From Streptomyces sp. NBRC 110035 (GTDB lineage: Bacteria; Actinomycetota; Actinomycetes; Streptomycetales; Streptomycetaceae), in NCBI RefSeq assembly GCF_000829695.1, contig NZ_BBNN01000016.1, positions 186,001 through 250,000 on the forward strand: a stretch of DNA of 64,000 bases, read 5' to 3'. Position 1 is the stretch's first letter. The number at the start of each line of letters is the position of its first letter. The position numbers and the translations under genes were made by a program. Shown here piece by piece: positions 7,877 through 16,155 of the stretch. A model generated the notes under the pieces. It saw nothing but the letters and a program-made list of their open reading frames with translations, had not been told where the DNA came from and made no database searches.

Positions 7877-9646
7877 TCAGCTCATGCGCAGGGCCAGGAA
7901 GAAGTCCAGCTTGTCCTCCAGGCGGGACAGGTCACGGCCCGTCAGCTGCTCGATGCGCCCCACCCGGTACCGCAGCGTGTTGACGTGCAGGTGCAGCCGG
8001 GCGGCGCAGCGGGTCCAGGAACCGTCGCAGTCCAAGAAGGCCTCCAGCGTGGGGATCAGTTCGGCGCGGTGGCGCCGGTCGTAGTCCCGCAGCGGGCCCA
8101 GGAGACGCGCGGTGAAGGCCCGCCGTACGTCGTCGGGGACGAACGGGAGCAGCAGGACGTGCGAGGCCAGCTCGTGGTGGCCGGCCGCGCAGACCCGGCC
8201 CGGCCGCGCCGCGGCCACGCGCCGCGCGTGCCGGGCCTCCTCCAGGGCCCCGCGCAGCCCCTCCGCCGAGTGCACGGCCGCGCTGACCCCGAGGGTGAGC
8301 CGCCCGTCGCCGTCCAGGCCTGCCGTCAGCGGCTCCCGTACGGACTCCAGCAGCACGTCGGCGAGAAGTCCCCGCCCCTCGGCACCCTCGTGCTCGCCGG
8401 CCACCGCGGGCAGCGGGACGAGCGCGACCGCCTCGTCCCCGGTGTGCGCCACCGCGATCCGGTCGGAGTGCTCGGGCCCCGTCGACGAGGGGTCGACCAG
8501 GATCTCCTCGAGCAGCGCCTGCGCCGCCGCCCCGTCCCCGGACCCGCCGCCGTCCCAGTCGACCCGCGCGACGACCACCTGCCAGTGCGGCGCGGCCCCG
8601 GGAGCGGGCACCAGCACCGGCGCCGCCACCCGGAGCCGGGCCGCGACCTCGGCCGGCGCCGCGCCCGCCTGCACCAGCTCCAGCACCTCCTGCGCGAGCC
8701 GGCGCCGTACCGTGCGCGCCGCGTTCCGGCGGTCCCGCTCGACCGCGATCAGCTGGGTGACCCCGTACAGCAGGTCCAGTCGCTCCTCGGCCCAGTCCCC
8801 GGCGTCCGCCTCGACCACCAGCAGCCAGTCCGACAGCACCGTCTCCCTGCCGTCCCTGCCGTCCCGCAGCTCCGGCGAGGCCGGTGTGCCCGGCCCGCCC
8901 GGCCCGGGCTGTGCGGGCTGCGGGGCTTGTGCGGCCTGCGGAGCGGCCGTCACCGTCCGGCCCGTGAGTCCACCGCCGCGCACCGGGAAGAGGCTGTACG
9001 TCGTCCGGTCGTCCAGGGTCACCCGGAGCGGGCCGCCGCGGTCGCCGCGGGCGGCGGCCAGCTGCTCCGACGCGAGCCGCACGCACACGTCGTCGGGCAG
9101 CCGCGGCCCCGCCTCCGAACCCGCGATCAGCCGCCCGGTCGGTGAGAGCACCCACGCCCGCAGGTCCAGGTCGGTGCCGAGCAGGTCGAGCACCGCGTCC
9201 GGGCCGCTGCCCGCCGGGCCCGACGTCATCAGCCGCCGGTGCCGGTCCACCACGGCCGCGAGGTCCCCGGCCCGTTCGCCGGACACCTGCCGTACGACAT
9301 GCTCGGTGACCGTCGCGAAGGCCACCGACTCGTGCACCGCGAACAGCGGCAGCCGGTGTCGCGCACAGGCCACGACCAGGTCCTCCGGGACGGTGCCCAG
9401 CTCCGCCTCGCCGGCCGCCAGGGCGACGACCCCCGCCTTCACCAGACGCCGTACGAACGGTTCGGAGTCGGCGGCGTCCCGGCGCCAGGCCAGACCGGAG
9501 AGCACGAGTTCCCCGCCGGAGAGGTAGCGGCTGGGGTCCCGCAGGTCGGTGGTCATCACCCTGTGCACGGTGCGGTCCAGCTCGTCCTCGCCGCCGAGCA
9601 GCGCGAGCCCCAGCGCGTCGGTCTCCAGCAGTGCGCGCAGCCGCAT
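7877..9646 (-). CDS. pucR: PucR-family transcriptional regulator of purine catabolism
   Basis: 589 residues from the ATG at 9646; reading further upstream gives only low-complexity sequence. Residues 1-125 form the PucR N-terminal ligand domain (RALLETDALGLALLGG, LVKAGVVALA). The middle is a CdaR/GGDEF-like dimerisation region. The last 50 residues form the PucR-type helix-turn-helix (CAARLHLHVNTLRYRVGRIE). Family members activate or repress purine degradation genes in response to pathway metabolites. The gene is divergent from the xanthine dehydrogenase operon, sharing a 407-base intergenic region, which strongly suggests that operon is its target. Confidence 0.85.
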   Translation of the reverse strand: MRLRALLETDALGLALLGGEDELDRTVHRVMTTDLRDPSRYLSGGELVLSGLAWRRDAADSEPFVRRLVKAGVVALAAGEAELGTVPEDLVVACARHRLPLFAVHESVAFATVTEHVVRQVSGERAGDLAAVVDRHRRLMTSGPAGSGPDAVLDLLGTDLDLRAWVLSPTGRLIAGSEAGPRLPDDVCVRLASEQLAAARGDRGGPLRVTLDDRTTYSLFPVRGGGLTGRTVTAAPQAAQAPQPAQPGPGGPGTPASPELRDGRDGRETVLSDWLLVVEADAGDWAEERLDLLYGVTQLIAVERDRRNAARTVRRRLAQEVLELVQAGAAPAEVAARLRVAAPVLVPAPGAAPHWQVVVARVDWDGGGSGDGAAAQALLEEILVDPSSTGPEHSDRIAVAHTGDEAVALVPLPAVAGEHEGAEGRGLLADVLLESVREPLTAGLDGDGRLTLGVSAAVHSAEGLRGALEEARHARRVAAARPGRVCAAGHHELASHVLLLPFVPDDVRRAFTARLLGPLRDYDRRHRAELIPTLEAFLDCDGSWTRCAARLHLHVNTLRYRVGRIEQLTGRDLSRLEDKLDFFLALRMS

Positions 9647-9670
9647 TCTCGTCGCCGCCGTTCCCTGTCT

Positions 9671-9720
9671 CGATGTGTACCGATGTCTACGATGGGCCTG
9701 TGGGGACCCGCTCACAGGCC
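9671..9720. promoter_or_regulatory. Repeats and palindrome in the pucR-xdh intergenic region
   Basis: Two adjacent 10-mers, CGATGTGTAC and CGATGTCTAC (9671-9690), run into a third partial copy. A perfect 8-base inverted repeat follows, GGCCTGTG (9695-9702) and CACAGGCC (9713-9720). They lie 25-75 bases upstream of pucR, so they are candidate regulator sites. The rest of 9647-10053 is the AT-richer xdh promoter side (9840-9890). Confidence 0.45.
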
Positions 9721-10053
9721 GTGGACGGTCCGCGGGGGGCTTCCCCGCAGCGCCCGGGTGAGTGGCCGATCCGGCACGGTCGCCCGTCCCCCCCGGACTG
9801 TGTACTCCGTCTCTTCCGTGTCCGTTGTTTCCGGAGGAAGACAAGGAGGTTACTGAGGTCCTCTTTTCATACGAATCTACAAGATGCCCCCGCTGGCCAG
9901 GCAACTCCTTCATGTCTTTCGTGACTGACCCGGGTGGAGCAGCGGGCGGTGTACTGAGGCCACTCCGCGTGAATCCCCTCTGCACGAGCCGGACCCGCCG
10001 CACCCGGACTGGCTCGATCCGTACGAGCCACGAGACGAAGAAGAGAGCCGGTC

Positions 10054-10943
10054 ATGGACTTCCTTCGCCCCGCCAGCTGGGAGGAGGCGCTCGCCGCGAA
10101 GGCCGAGCACCCCACCGCCGTGCCGATCGCGGGTGGCACCGACGTGATGGTCGAGATCAACTTCGACCACCGCAGGCCCGAGTACCTCATGGACCTCAAC
10201 CGCATCGGCGACCTCACCGAGTGGGAGGTCGGGGAGGACACCGTACGGCTCGGCGCCTCCGTCCCGTACACGAGGATCATGGAACACCTGCGGGCCGAAC
10301 TGCCGGGCCTCGCCCTCGCCGCCCGCACCGTCGCCTCCCCGCAGATCCGCAACCGCGGCGGGGTCGGCGGCAACCTCGGCACCGCCTCCCCGGCCGGCGA
10401 CGCCCACCCGGCACTGCTCGCCGCCGGCGCCGAGGTCGAGGCCGCATCGGTGCGCGGGTCCCGCCGCATCCCGATCGACGCCTTCTACACCGGCGTGAAG
10501 CGCAACGCGCTGGCACCCGACGAGCTGATCCGCGCCGTCCACATCAAGAAGGCCGACGGACCGCAGCAGTTCTCGAAGGTCGGCACCCGCAACGCGATGG
10601 TCATCGCCGTGTGCGCGTTCGGCCTGGCCCTGCACCCCGGCACCCGCACGGTCCGCACCGGCATCGGTTCGGCGGCGCCCACCCCCGTACGGGCCACCGC
10701 CGCCGAGGATTTCCTGAAGGCGGCGCTCGACGAGGGCGGCCTCTGGGACAACGGGAGGACCGTCCCGCCGTCGGTGGCCCAGCAGTTCGCCGACCTCTGC
10801 TCCGCCGCCTGCAACCCGGTCGACGACGTCCGCGGCACCGCGGGCTACCGCCGGCACGCGGTCGGCGTCATGGCCCGCCGCACACTGACCTGGACCTGGG
10901 AGTCGTACCGCGGCACCCGCCGTCTCACCGAGGGAGCCGCGTG

Positions 10944-10944
<1 letters not shown>
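10054..10944 (+). CDS. Xanthine dehydrogenase FAD-binding subunit
   Basis: 296 residues. It belongs to the FAD-binding medium subunit family of molybdenum hydroxylases. The flavin loops are visible as PIAGGTDVMVEI near the N-terminus and IRNRGGVGGNLGTASPAGD in the middle, followed by the CO-dehydrogenase flavoprotein C-terminal domain. It carries electrons from the iron-sulfur subunit to NAD+ in hypoxanthine/xanthine oxidation to urate. Its stop overlaps the start of the next gene by one base (TGATG), showing translational coupling with the iron-sulfur and molybdenum subunits. Confidence 0.9.
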
Positions 10945-11474
<530 letters not shown>

Positions 11475-11476
11475 GC

Positions 11477-13861
11477 ATGCCGACGAACGGTGTTCCCACC
11501 AAGATCACGCAGGGCTCCGCGACCAAGGGCGGCATCGGAGAGTCCACCCTCCGCCCCGACGGAACCCTCAAGGTCACCGGCGAGTTCGCGTACTCCTCCG
11601 ACCTGTGGCACGAGGACATGCTCTGGGGCCAGATCCTGCGCTCCACGGTCGCGCACGCCGAGATCGTGTCCATCGACACGAGCGAGGCGCTCGCCACCCC
11701 GGGCGTTTACGCCGTGATGACGTACGACGACCTGCCGACCGACGTGAAGAACTACGGCCTGGAGATCCAGGACACCCCGGTCCTCGCGCACGGCAAGGTC
11801 CGCCACCACGGCGAGCCCGTCGCGATCGTCGCCGCCGACCACCCGGAGACCGCCCGCCGCGCCGCCGCCAGGATCAAGGTCGACTACCGCGAACTTCCCG
11901 TCGTCACCGACGAGGCCTCCGCCACCGCCCCCGACGCGCCCCTCGTCCACGAGCACCGCGACGACCACCACAGCCACCACGTCGCCCACCCCAACATCGT
12001 CCACCGCCAGCCCGTCGTGCGCGGCGACGTGGCACGGGCCCGCGGGCGCGCCGACGTCGTCGTCGAGGGCGAGTACACCTTCGGCATGCAGGACCAGGCC
12101 TTCCTCGGCCCCGAGTCCGGACTCGCCGTCCCCGAGGAGGACGGCGGCGTCCACCTCCACATCGCCACCCAGTGGCTCCACTCCGACCGGCGCCAGATGG
12201 CGCCCGTCCTCGGCCTGCCCGAGGACAAGGTACGGATGACCCTGGCCGGTGTCGGTGGCGCGTTCGGCGGCCGCGAGGACCTGTCCATGCAGATCCACGC
12301 GTGCCTGCTCGCCCTGCGCACCGGCAAGCCCGTCAAGATCGTCTACAACCGTTTCGAGTCCTTCTTCGGACACGTCCACCGCCACCCGGCCAAGCTCCTC
12401 TACGAGCACGGCGCCACCCGCGACGGCAGGCTGACCCACGTCACGTGCCGCATCGTCCTCGACGGCGGCGCGTACGCCTCCGCCTCCCCGGCCGTGGTCG
12501 GCAACGCCGCCTCCCTCGGCATCGGGCCGTACGTCGTGGACGACGTCGAGATCGAAGCCCTCGCCCTCTACACCAACAACCCGCCCTGCGGCGCGATGCG
12601 CGGCTTCGGCGCGGTCCAGGCGTGCTTCGCCTACGAGGCGCAGATGGACAAGCTGGCCGGGCGACTGGGCCTGGACCCGGTGGAGTTCAGGCGGCTCAAC
12701 GCCATGGAGCGGGGCACCGTCATGCCCACCGGGCAGGTCGTCGACTCCCCGGCGCCGGTCGCCGAACTCCTGCGCCGCGTCAAGGCGATGCCGATGCCGC
12801 CCGAGCGGCAGTGGGAGAGCAGCGAGGGCGCCGACGTGCGCCAGCTGCCCGGCGGCCTGTCCAACACGACCCACGGTGAAGGCGTCGTACGCGGCGTCGG
12901 CTACGCGGTCGGCATCAAGAACGTCGGTTTCTCCGAGGGCTTCGACGACTACTCCACCGCACGCGTGCGGATGGAGGTGGTCGGCGGCCGGCCCGTGGCC
13001 ACCGTGCACACCGCGATGGCGGAGGTCGGCCAGGGCGGAGTCACCGTCCACGCCCAGATCGCCCGGACCGAGCTGGGTGTCGGCCAGGTGACCATCCGTC
13101 CCGCCGACACCCGGGTGGGCTCGGCCGGTTCGACCTCCGCGTCCCGGCAGACGTACGTCACCGGGGGAGCGGTCAAAAACGCCTGCGCACTCGTCCGGGA
13201 GCAGGTCCTGGAGCTCGGCCGGCGCAGGTTCGGCCCGCACCACCCGGCGTGGGCGACGGCCGAACTGCTGCTGGAGGGCGGCAAGGTCGTCACCGAAGGG
13301 GGCGAGGTGCTGGCCGATCTCGTGGACGTCCTCGGGGACGAGGCCGTCGAGGTGGAGGAGGAGTGGCGGCCCCGGCCGACCGAACCCTTCGACCTGCGCA
13401 CCGGCCAGGGCAACGGCCACGTCCAGTACACCTTCGCCGCACACCGCGCCGTCGTCGAGGTCGACACCGAACTCGGTCTCGTCAAGGTGATCGAACTGGC
13501 CTGCGCCCAGGACGTCGGCAAGGCGCTCAACCCGCTGTCCGTCATCGGCCAGATCCAGGGCGGCACCACCCAGGGCCTGGGCGTGGCGGTCATGGAGGAG
13601 ATCGTCGTCGACCCGAGGACGGCGAAGGTGCGCAACCCCTCCTTCACCGACTACCTCATCCCCACCATCCTCGACACGCCGGTCATCCCCGTCGACGTGC
13701 TCGAACTCGCCGACGACCACGCGCCGTACGGGCTGCGCGGCGTCGGCGAGGCCCCCACCCTCTCCTCCACCCCGGCGGTCCTCGCGGCCGTCCGGGACGC
13801 GACCGGACTTGAGCTGAACCGCACACCGGTCCGCCCGGAACACCTCGTCCGAACCGTGTGA
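11477..13861 (+). CDS. Xanthine dehydrogenase molybdopterin-binding subunit
   Basis: 794 residues, the usual length for the separate large subunit. It contains the aldehyde oxidase/xanthine dehydrogenase a/b hammerhead (about 25-135) and the molybdopterin-binding domains. Recognisable motifs include GVGGAFGGRE, AMRGFGAVQA and the C-terminal active-site loop LRGVGEAP with its catalytic glutamate. It oxidises hypoxanthine and xanthine to urate. Orthologous actinomycete enzymes are named xanthine dehydrogenase; another purine or heterocycle substrate cannot be excluded from sequence alone. Together with the two preceding genes it forms one operon, and XdhC follows after 96 bases. Confidence 0.9.
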   Translation: MPTNGVPTKITQGSATKGGIGESTLRPDGTLKVTGEFAYSSDLWHEDMLWGQILRSTVAHAEIVSIDTSEALATPGVYAVMTYDDLPTDVKNYGLEIQDTPVLAHGKVRHHGEPVAIVAADHPETARRAAARIKVDYRELPVVTDEASATAPDAPLVHEHRDDHHSHHVAHPNIVHRQPVVRGDVARARGRADVVVEGEYTFGMQDQAFLGPESGLAVPEEDGGVHLHIATQWLHSDRRQMAPVLGLPEDKVRMTLAGVGGAFGGREDLSMQIHACLLALRTGKPVKIVYNRFESFFGHVHRHPAKLLYEHGATRDGRLTHVTCRIVLDGGAYASASPAVVGNAASLGIGPYVVDDVEIEALALYTNNPPCGAMRGFGAVQACFAYEAQMDKLAGRLGLDPVEFRRLNAMERGTVMPTGQVVDSPAPVAELLRRVKAMPMPPERQWESSEGADVRQLPGGLSNTTHGEGVVRGVGYAVGIKNVGFSEGFDDYSTARVRMEVVGGRPVATVHTAMAEVGQGGVTVHAQIARTELGVGQVTIRPADTRVGSAGSTSASRQTYVTGGAVKNACALVREQVLELGRRRFGPHHPAWATAELLLEGGKVVTEGGEVLADLVDVLGDEAVEVEEEWRPRPTEPFDLRTGQGNGHVQYTFAAHRAVVEVDTELGLVKVIELACAQDVGKALNPLSVIGQIQGGTTQGLGVAVMEEIVVDPRTAKVRNPSFTDYLIPTILDTPVIPVDVLELADDHAPYGLRGVGEAPTLSSTPAVLAAVRDATGLELNRTPVRPEHLVRTV

Positions 13862-13957
13862 CGCGCCCACCGGTGCGGGGCAGCCGCCCGGGACCGGCCG
13901 GCCCCGACCGCCCCCGAAGCCCGCGGGCCCGCAGGCCCCTGCCGAGGAGACCGAGAG

Positions 13958-15145
13958 ATGCTGGACATCGCCGAGGAACTGCACCGGTGGGCCGGGCAGG
14001 GCCGTGACTTCGCGGTCGCCACCGTCGTGGCGGTCACCGGCAGCGGACCCCGCGGGCCCGGCGCCGCCCTGGCGGTGGACACCGACGGCACGGCCGTCGG
14101 CTCGGTCTCCGGCGGCTGCGTCGAGGGCGCGGTGTACGAGCTGTGCCGACAGGCCCTCCGGGACGGCGGAACCGTCCTCGAACGCTTCCGCCACAGCGAC
14201 GAGGACGCCTTCGCCGCCGGTCTGACCTGCGGCGGCGTCATCGACGTCCTCGTCACACCGGTACGGACGGCCGACCCCGACCGCCCGGTGCTCGCGTCCG
14301 CGCTCGCCGCCGCCGCGCGCGGTGAGGCGGCCGCCGTGGCGCGCATCGTGAGCGGCCCGCCCGGCCTGATGGGCCGCGCGCTCACGGTCCGCCCGGACGG
14401 CTCGTACGAGGGCGGCTTCGGCGCCCACCCGGAACTGGACCGCACGGCGGTGGCGGAGGCAGGCGCGCTGCTGGACGCGGGCCGCACCGGCACCCTGGAG
14501 ATCGGCGCGGAGGGCTCGCGCTGCGGTGCCCCGGTGACGGTGCTGGTCGAGTCGTCGGTGCCACCGCCCCGGATGATCGTCTTCGGCGCGATCGACTTCG
14601 CGTCGGCGCTGGTCCGGGCCGGTGCCTTCCTCGGCCACCACGTCACCGTGTGCGACGCGCGCCCCGTGTTCGCCACCCGGGCACGCTTCCCGGAGGCCGA
14701 CGAGATCGTCGTCGACTGGCCGCACCGGTACCTGGAGCGCACCGAGGTCGACGCGCGTACGGTCCTGTGCGTCCTGACCCACGACGCCAAGTTCGACGTA
14801 CCGCTCCTGCGGCTCGCGCTGCGCCTCCCGGTCGCCTACGTGGGTGCGATGGGCTCCCGCCGCACCCACCTGGACCGTGACGCCCGCCTGCGCGAGGCCG
14901 GCGTCACCGACCGGGAACTGGCCCGCCTGCACTCACCGATCGGCCTCGACCTCGGCGCCCGCACCCCCGAGGAGACGGCCGTGTCCATCGCCGCCGAGAT
15001 CGTCGCCGCCCGCCGAGGCGGCACCGGCCGCCCCCTCACGGGTGCCCGCACCCCGATCCATCGTGACTGCGACCGCGACAGCGGCGGTGACCCCGATCGT
15101 GCCTCTGCCTCCGCGTCCGTCGCCGGGACCGGTCCGACGGTGTGA
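13958..15145 (+). CDS. xdhC: XdhC-family molybdenum cofactor maturation protein
   Basis: 395 residues. The N-terminal XdhC/CoxI domain shows ATVVAVTGSGPRGPGAAL and GSVSGGCVEGAVYEL. The C-terminal Rossmann-like XdhC domain begins at MIVFGAIDFASALVRAG and ends with PIGLDLGARTPEETAVSI. XdhC proteins hold the sulfurated molybdenum cofactor and insert it into xanthine dehydrogenase. A low-complexity tail of about 40 residues follows the conserved end. The gene has a good GAGGAGA ribosome site and lies just after the enzyme subunits, in the same direction. Confidence 0.9.
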   Translation: MLDIAEELHRWAGQGRDFAVATVVAVTGSGPRGPGAALAVDTDGTAVGSVSGGCVEGAVYELCRQALRDGGTVLERFRHSDEDAFAAGLTCGGVIDVLVTPVRTADPDRPVLASALAAAARGEAAAVARIVSGPPGLMGRALTVRPDGSYEGGFGAHPELDRTAVAEAGALLDAGRTGTLEIGAEGSRCGAPVTVLVESSVPPPRMIVFGAIDFASALVRAGAFLGHHVTVCDARPVFATRARFPEADEIVVDWPHRYLERTEVDARTVLCVLTHDAKFDVPLLRLALRLPVAYVGAMGSRRTHLDRDARLREAGVTDRELARLHSPIGLDLGARTPEETAVSIAAEIVAARRGGTGRPLTGARTPIHRDCDRDSGGDPDRASASASVAGTGPTV

Positions 15146-15187
15146 CGGACGGAGAGACGCCGCCGGCGCGGACGCCCCCGCCCGCCG

Positions 15188-15628
15188 TCACGGCTGCCGC
15201 AGCAGGGTGTTCACCGCCCGGCCGAACATCCGGCGGGAGACGGCCCGCAGGGCCGGGTCGCAGAAGCCGGGCAGGAAGCGGACGCGCAGGTCCTCCCGCC
15301 ACAGCACCCGGGTGCGGCCCCCCGGTCCCGGACGGACCTCGATCTCCGCCCAGCCCCTGACCACGCGGCCCCGCTTCTCCAGCCGGCACAGGCCGGGAGA
15401 ACCGTCGGAGGGGGGTCGCCAGACGGTCACCTCCATCCGGTCGTCGAAGGCGACCGGGCCGAGGCCCGACCGGGCGACGAAGACCGTGCCCTCACCGGTG
15501 GGCGGGGGAGTGGTCACGGTGACCCGGGTGAACGGGACCGCCGCCCCGTGGCGGGACCACTCCGTGAGCCGACGCCAGGCCTCGTCGAGCGGGAGGGGCG
15601 CCGTGCGCTGGAGATGGAAGGTGGCCAC
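15188..15628 (-). CDS. SRPBCC (START-like) family protein
   Basis: 146 residues. The pattern MATFHLQRTAPLPLDEAWRR near the start, alternating strand-like segments and a C-terminal helix (LRAVSRRMFGRAVNTLL) match the helix-grip fold of SRPBCC proteins, which bind hydrophobic ligands or act as cyclase/aromatase relatives. The ligand cannot be predicted. It is convergent with xdhC, with only 42 bases between the stops. Confidence 0.75.
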   Translation of the reverse strand: MATFHLQRTAPLPLDEAWRRLTEWSRHGAAVPFTRVTVTTPPPTGEGTVFVARSGLGPVAFDDRMEVTVWRPPSDGSPGLCRLEKRGRVVRGWAEIEVRPGPGGRTRVLWREDLRVRFLPGFCDPALRAVSRRMFGRAVNTLLRQP

Positions 15629-15759
15629 AGGGGGATCCTAGGCAATCAGGGCGGGCCGGCGGGCCGACAGGGAGCGCACCACCCGCCTGGCCCAGTCGGC
15701 CCGTGGGCTCACCGGAGGGCCGGCGCGGGCCGGGACCACCGCCGAGGGAGGGGGAACGG

Positions 15760-15822
15760 ATGCCGCAGGTCATGCACCCGGACACGGCGTACGACAACCG
15801 CTTCGGAGCCGTACGCCGATGA
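15760..15822 (+). CDS. Candidate 20-residue peptide (plus strand)
   Basis: ATG with an excellent GGAGGGGG ribosome site five bases upstream, 20 codons (MPQVMHPDTA... ending GAVRR) with GC-rich third positions, then TGA and a strong hairpin 22 bases later. It lies in a 527-base gap with no larger gene. No family is recognised. The spacing of ribosome site, stop and terminator is what supports it; chance remains possible. Confidence 0.35.
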   Translation: MPQVMHPDTAYDNRFGAVRR

Positions 15823-15844
15823 CGGGACGCCGGGGGAGTGGAGA

Positions 15845-15885
15845 GGGGGCGTTGCGGGCTGCTCGTGGAAGCCCGCAACGCCCCC
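15845..15885. terminator. Strong bidirectional hairpin between two candidate peptide genes
   Basis: Perfect 16-base arms GGGGGCGTTGCGGGCT (15845-15860) and AGCCCGCAACGCCCCC (15870-15885) with a 9-base loop. It lies 22 bases after the plus-strand peptide stop and 29 bases after the minus-strand peptide stop. Confidence 0.75.
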
Positions 15886-15914
15886 TGGCAATCACCTGAG
15901 GGGTACTCAGGACA

Positions 15915-15977
15915 TCAGGTGGCGGCGATCACATCAGTGGTCGCGGCGGTCTTCGTGCTGCGGACGAGCCCGGACAT
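15915..15977 (-). CDS. Candidate 20-residue peptide (minus strand)
   Basis: ATG at 15977 with GAGGAGA four bases upstream, 20 codons (MSGLVRSTKTAATTDVIAAT) and a TGA, followed by a 16-base-pair hairpin. An in-frame ATG at 15989 would add four residues. A plausible vegetative promoter lies about 100 bases upstream. Thr/Ala-rich with two basic residues; no cysteine, so a lanthipeptide is unlikely. The complete promoter, ribosome site, ORF and terminator arrangement makes this a credible small gene, function unknown. Confidence 0.5.
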   Translation of the reverse strand: MSGLVRSTKTAATTDVIAAT

Positions 15978-16075
15978 CGGTCTCCTCATCGGTCGCCGGT
16001 GGGGATCGCGCGGGGTGGGGGTTCGCACGAGGACCGGACTGCCGGCCCCGTGTGCCCGGCGAGCGGCACACCACT

Positions 16076-16104
16076 ACGCTACGAGCCGGAGCGCGCTCCC
16101 CCAA
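16076..16104 (-). promoter_or_regulatory. Vegetative-type promoter for the minus-strand peptide
   Basis: On the minus strand TTGGGG (16099-16104) and TAGCGT (16076-16081) are separated by exactly 17 bases, resembling a HrdB -35/-10 pair. Just upstream are CTCCCTTAGGGGG and TTCCCTCATTGGGGGAG, interrupted CCC/GGG palindromes that may bind a regulator. Confidence 0.4.
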
Positions 16105-16155
16105 TGAGGGAACCCCCTAAGGGAGTTGCACAGGGAAAACCCTCGGTCCCCGGGG

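Noticed and set aside
15838..16107. An 89-codon plus-strand frame across the hairpin
   Set aside because: It reads through the terminator stem, has no ribosome site and is not protein-like.
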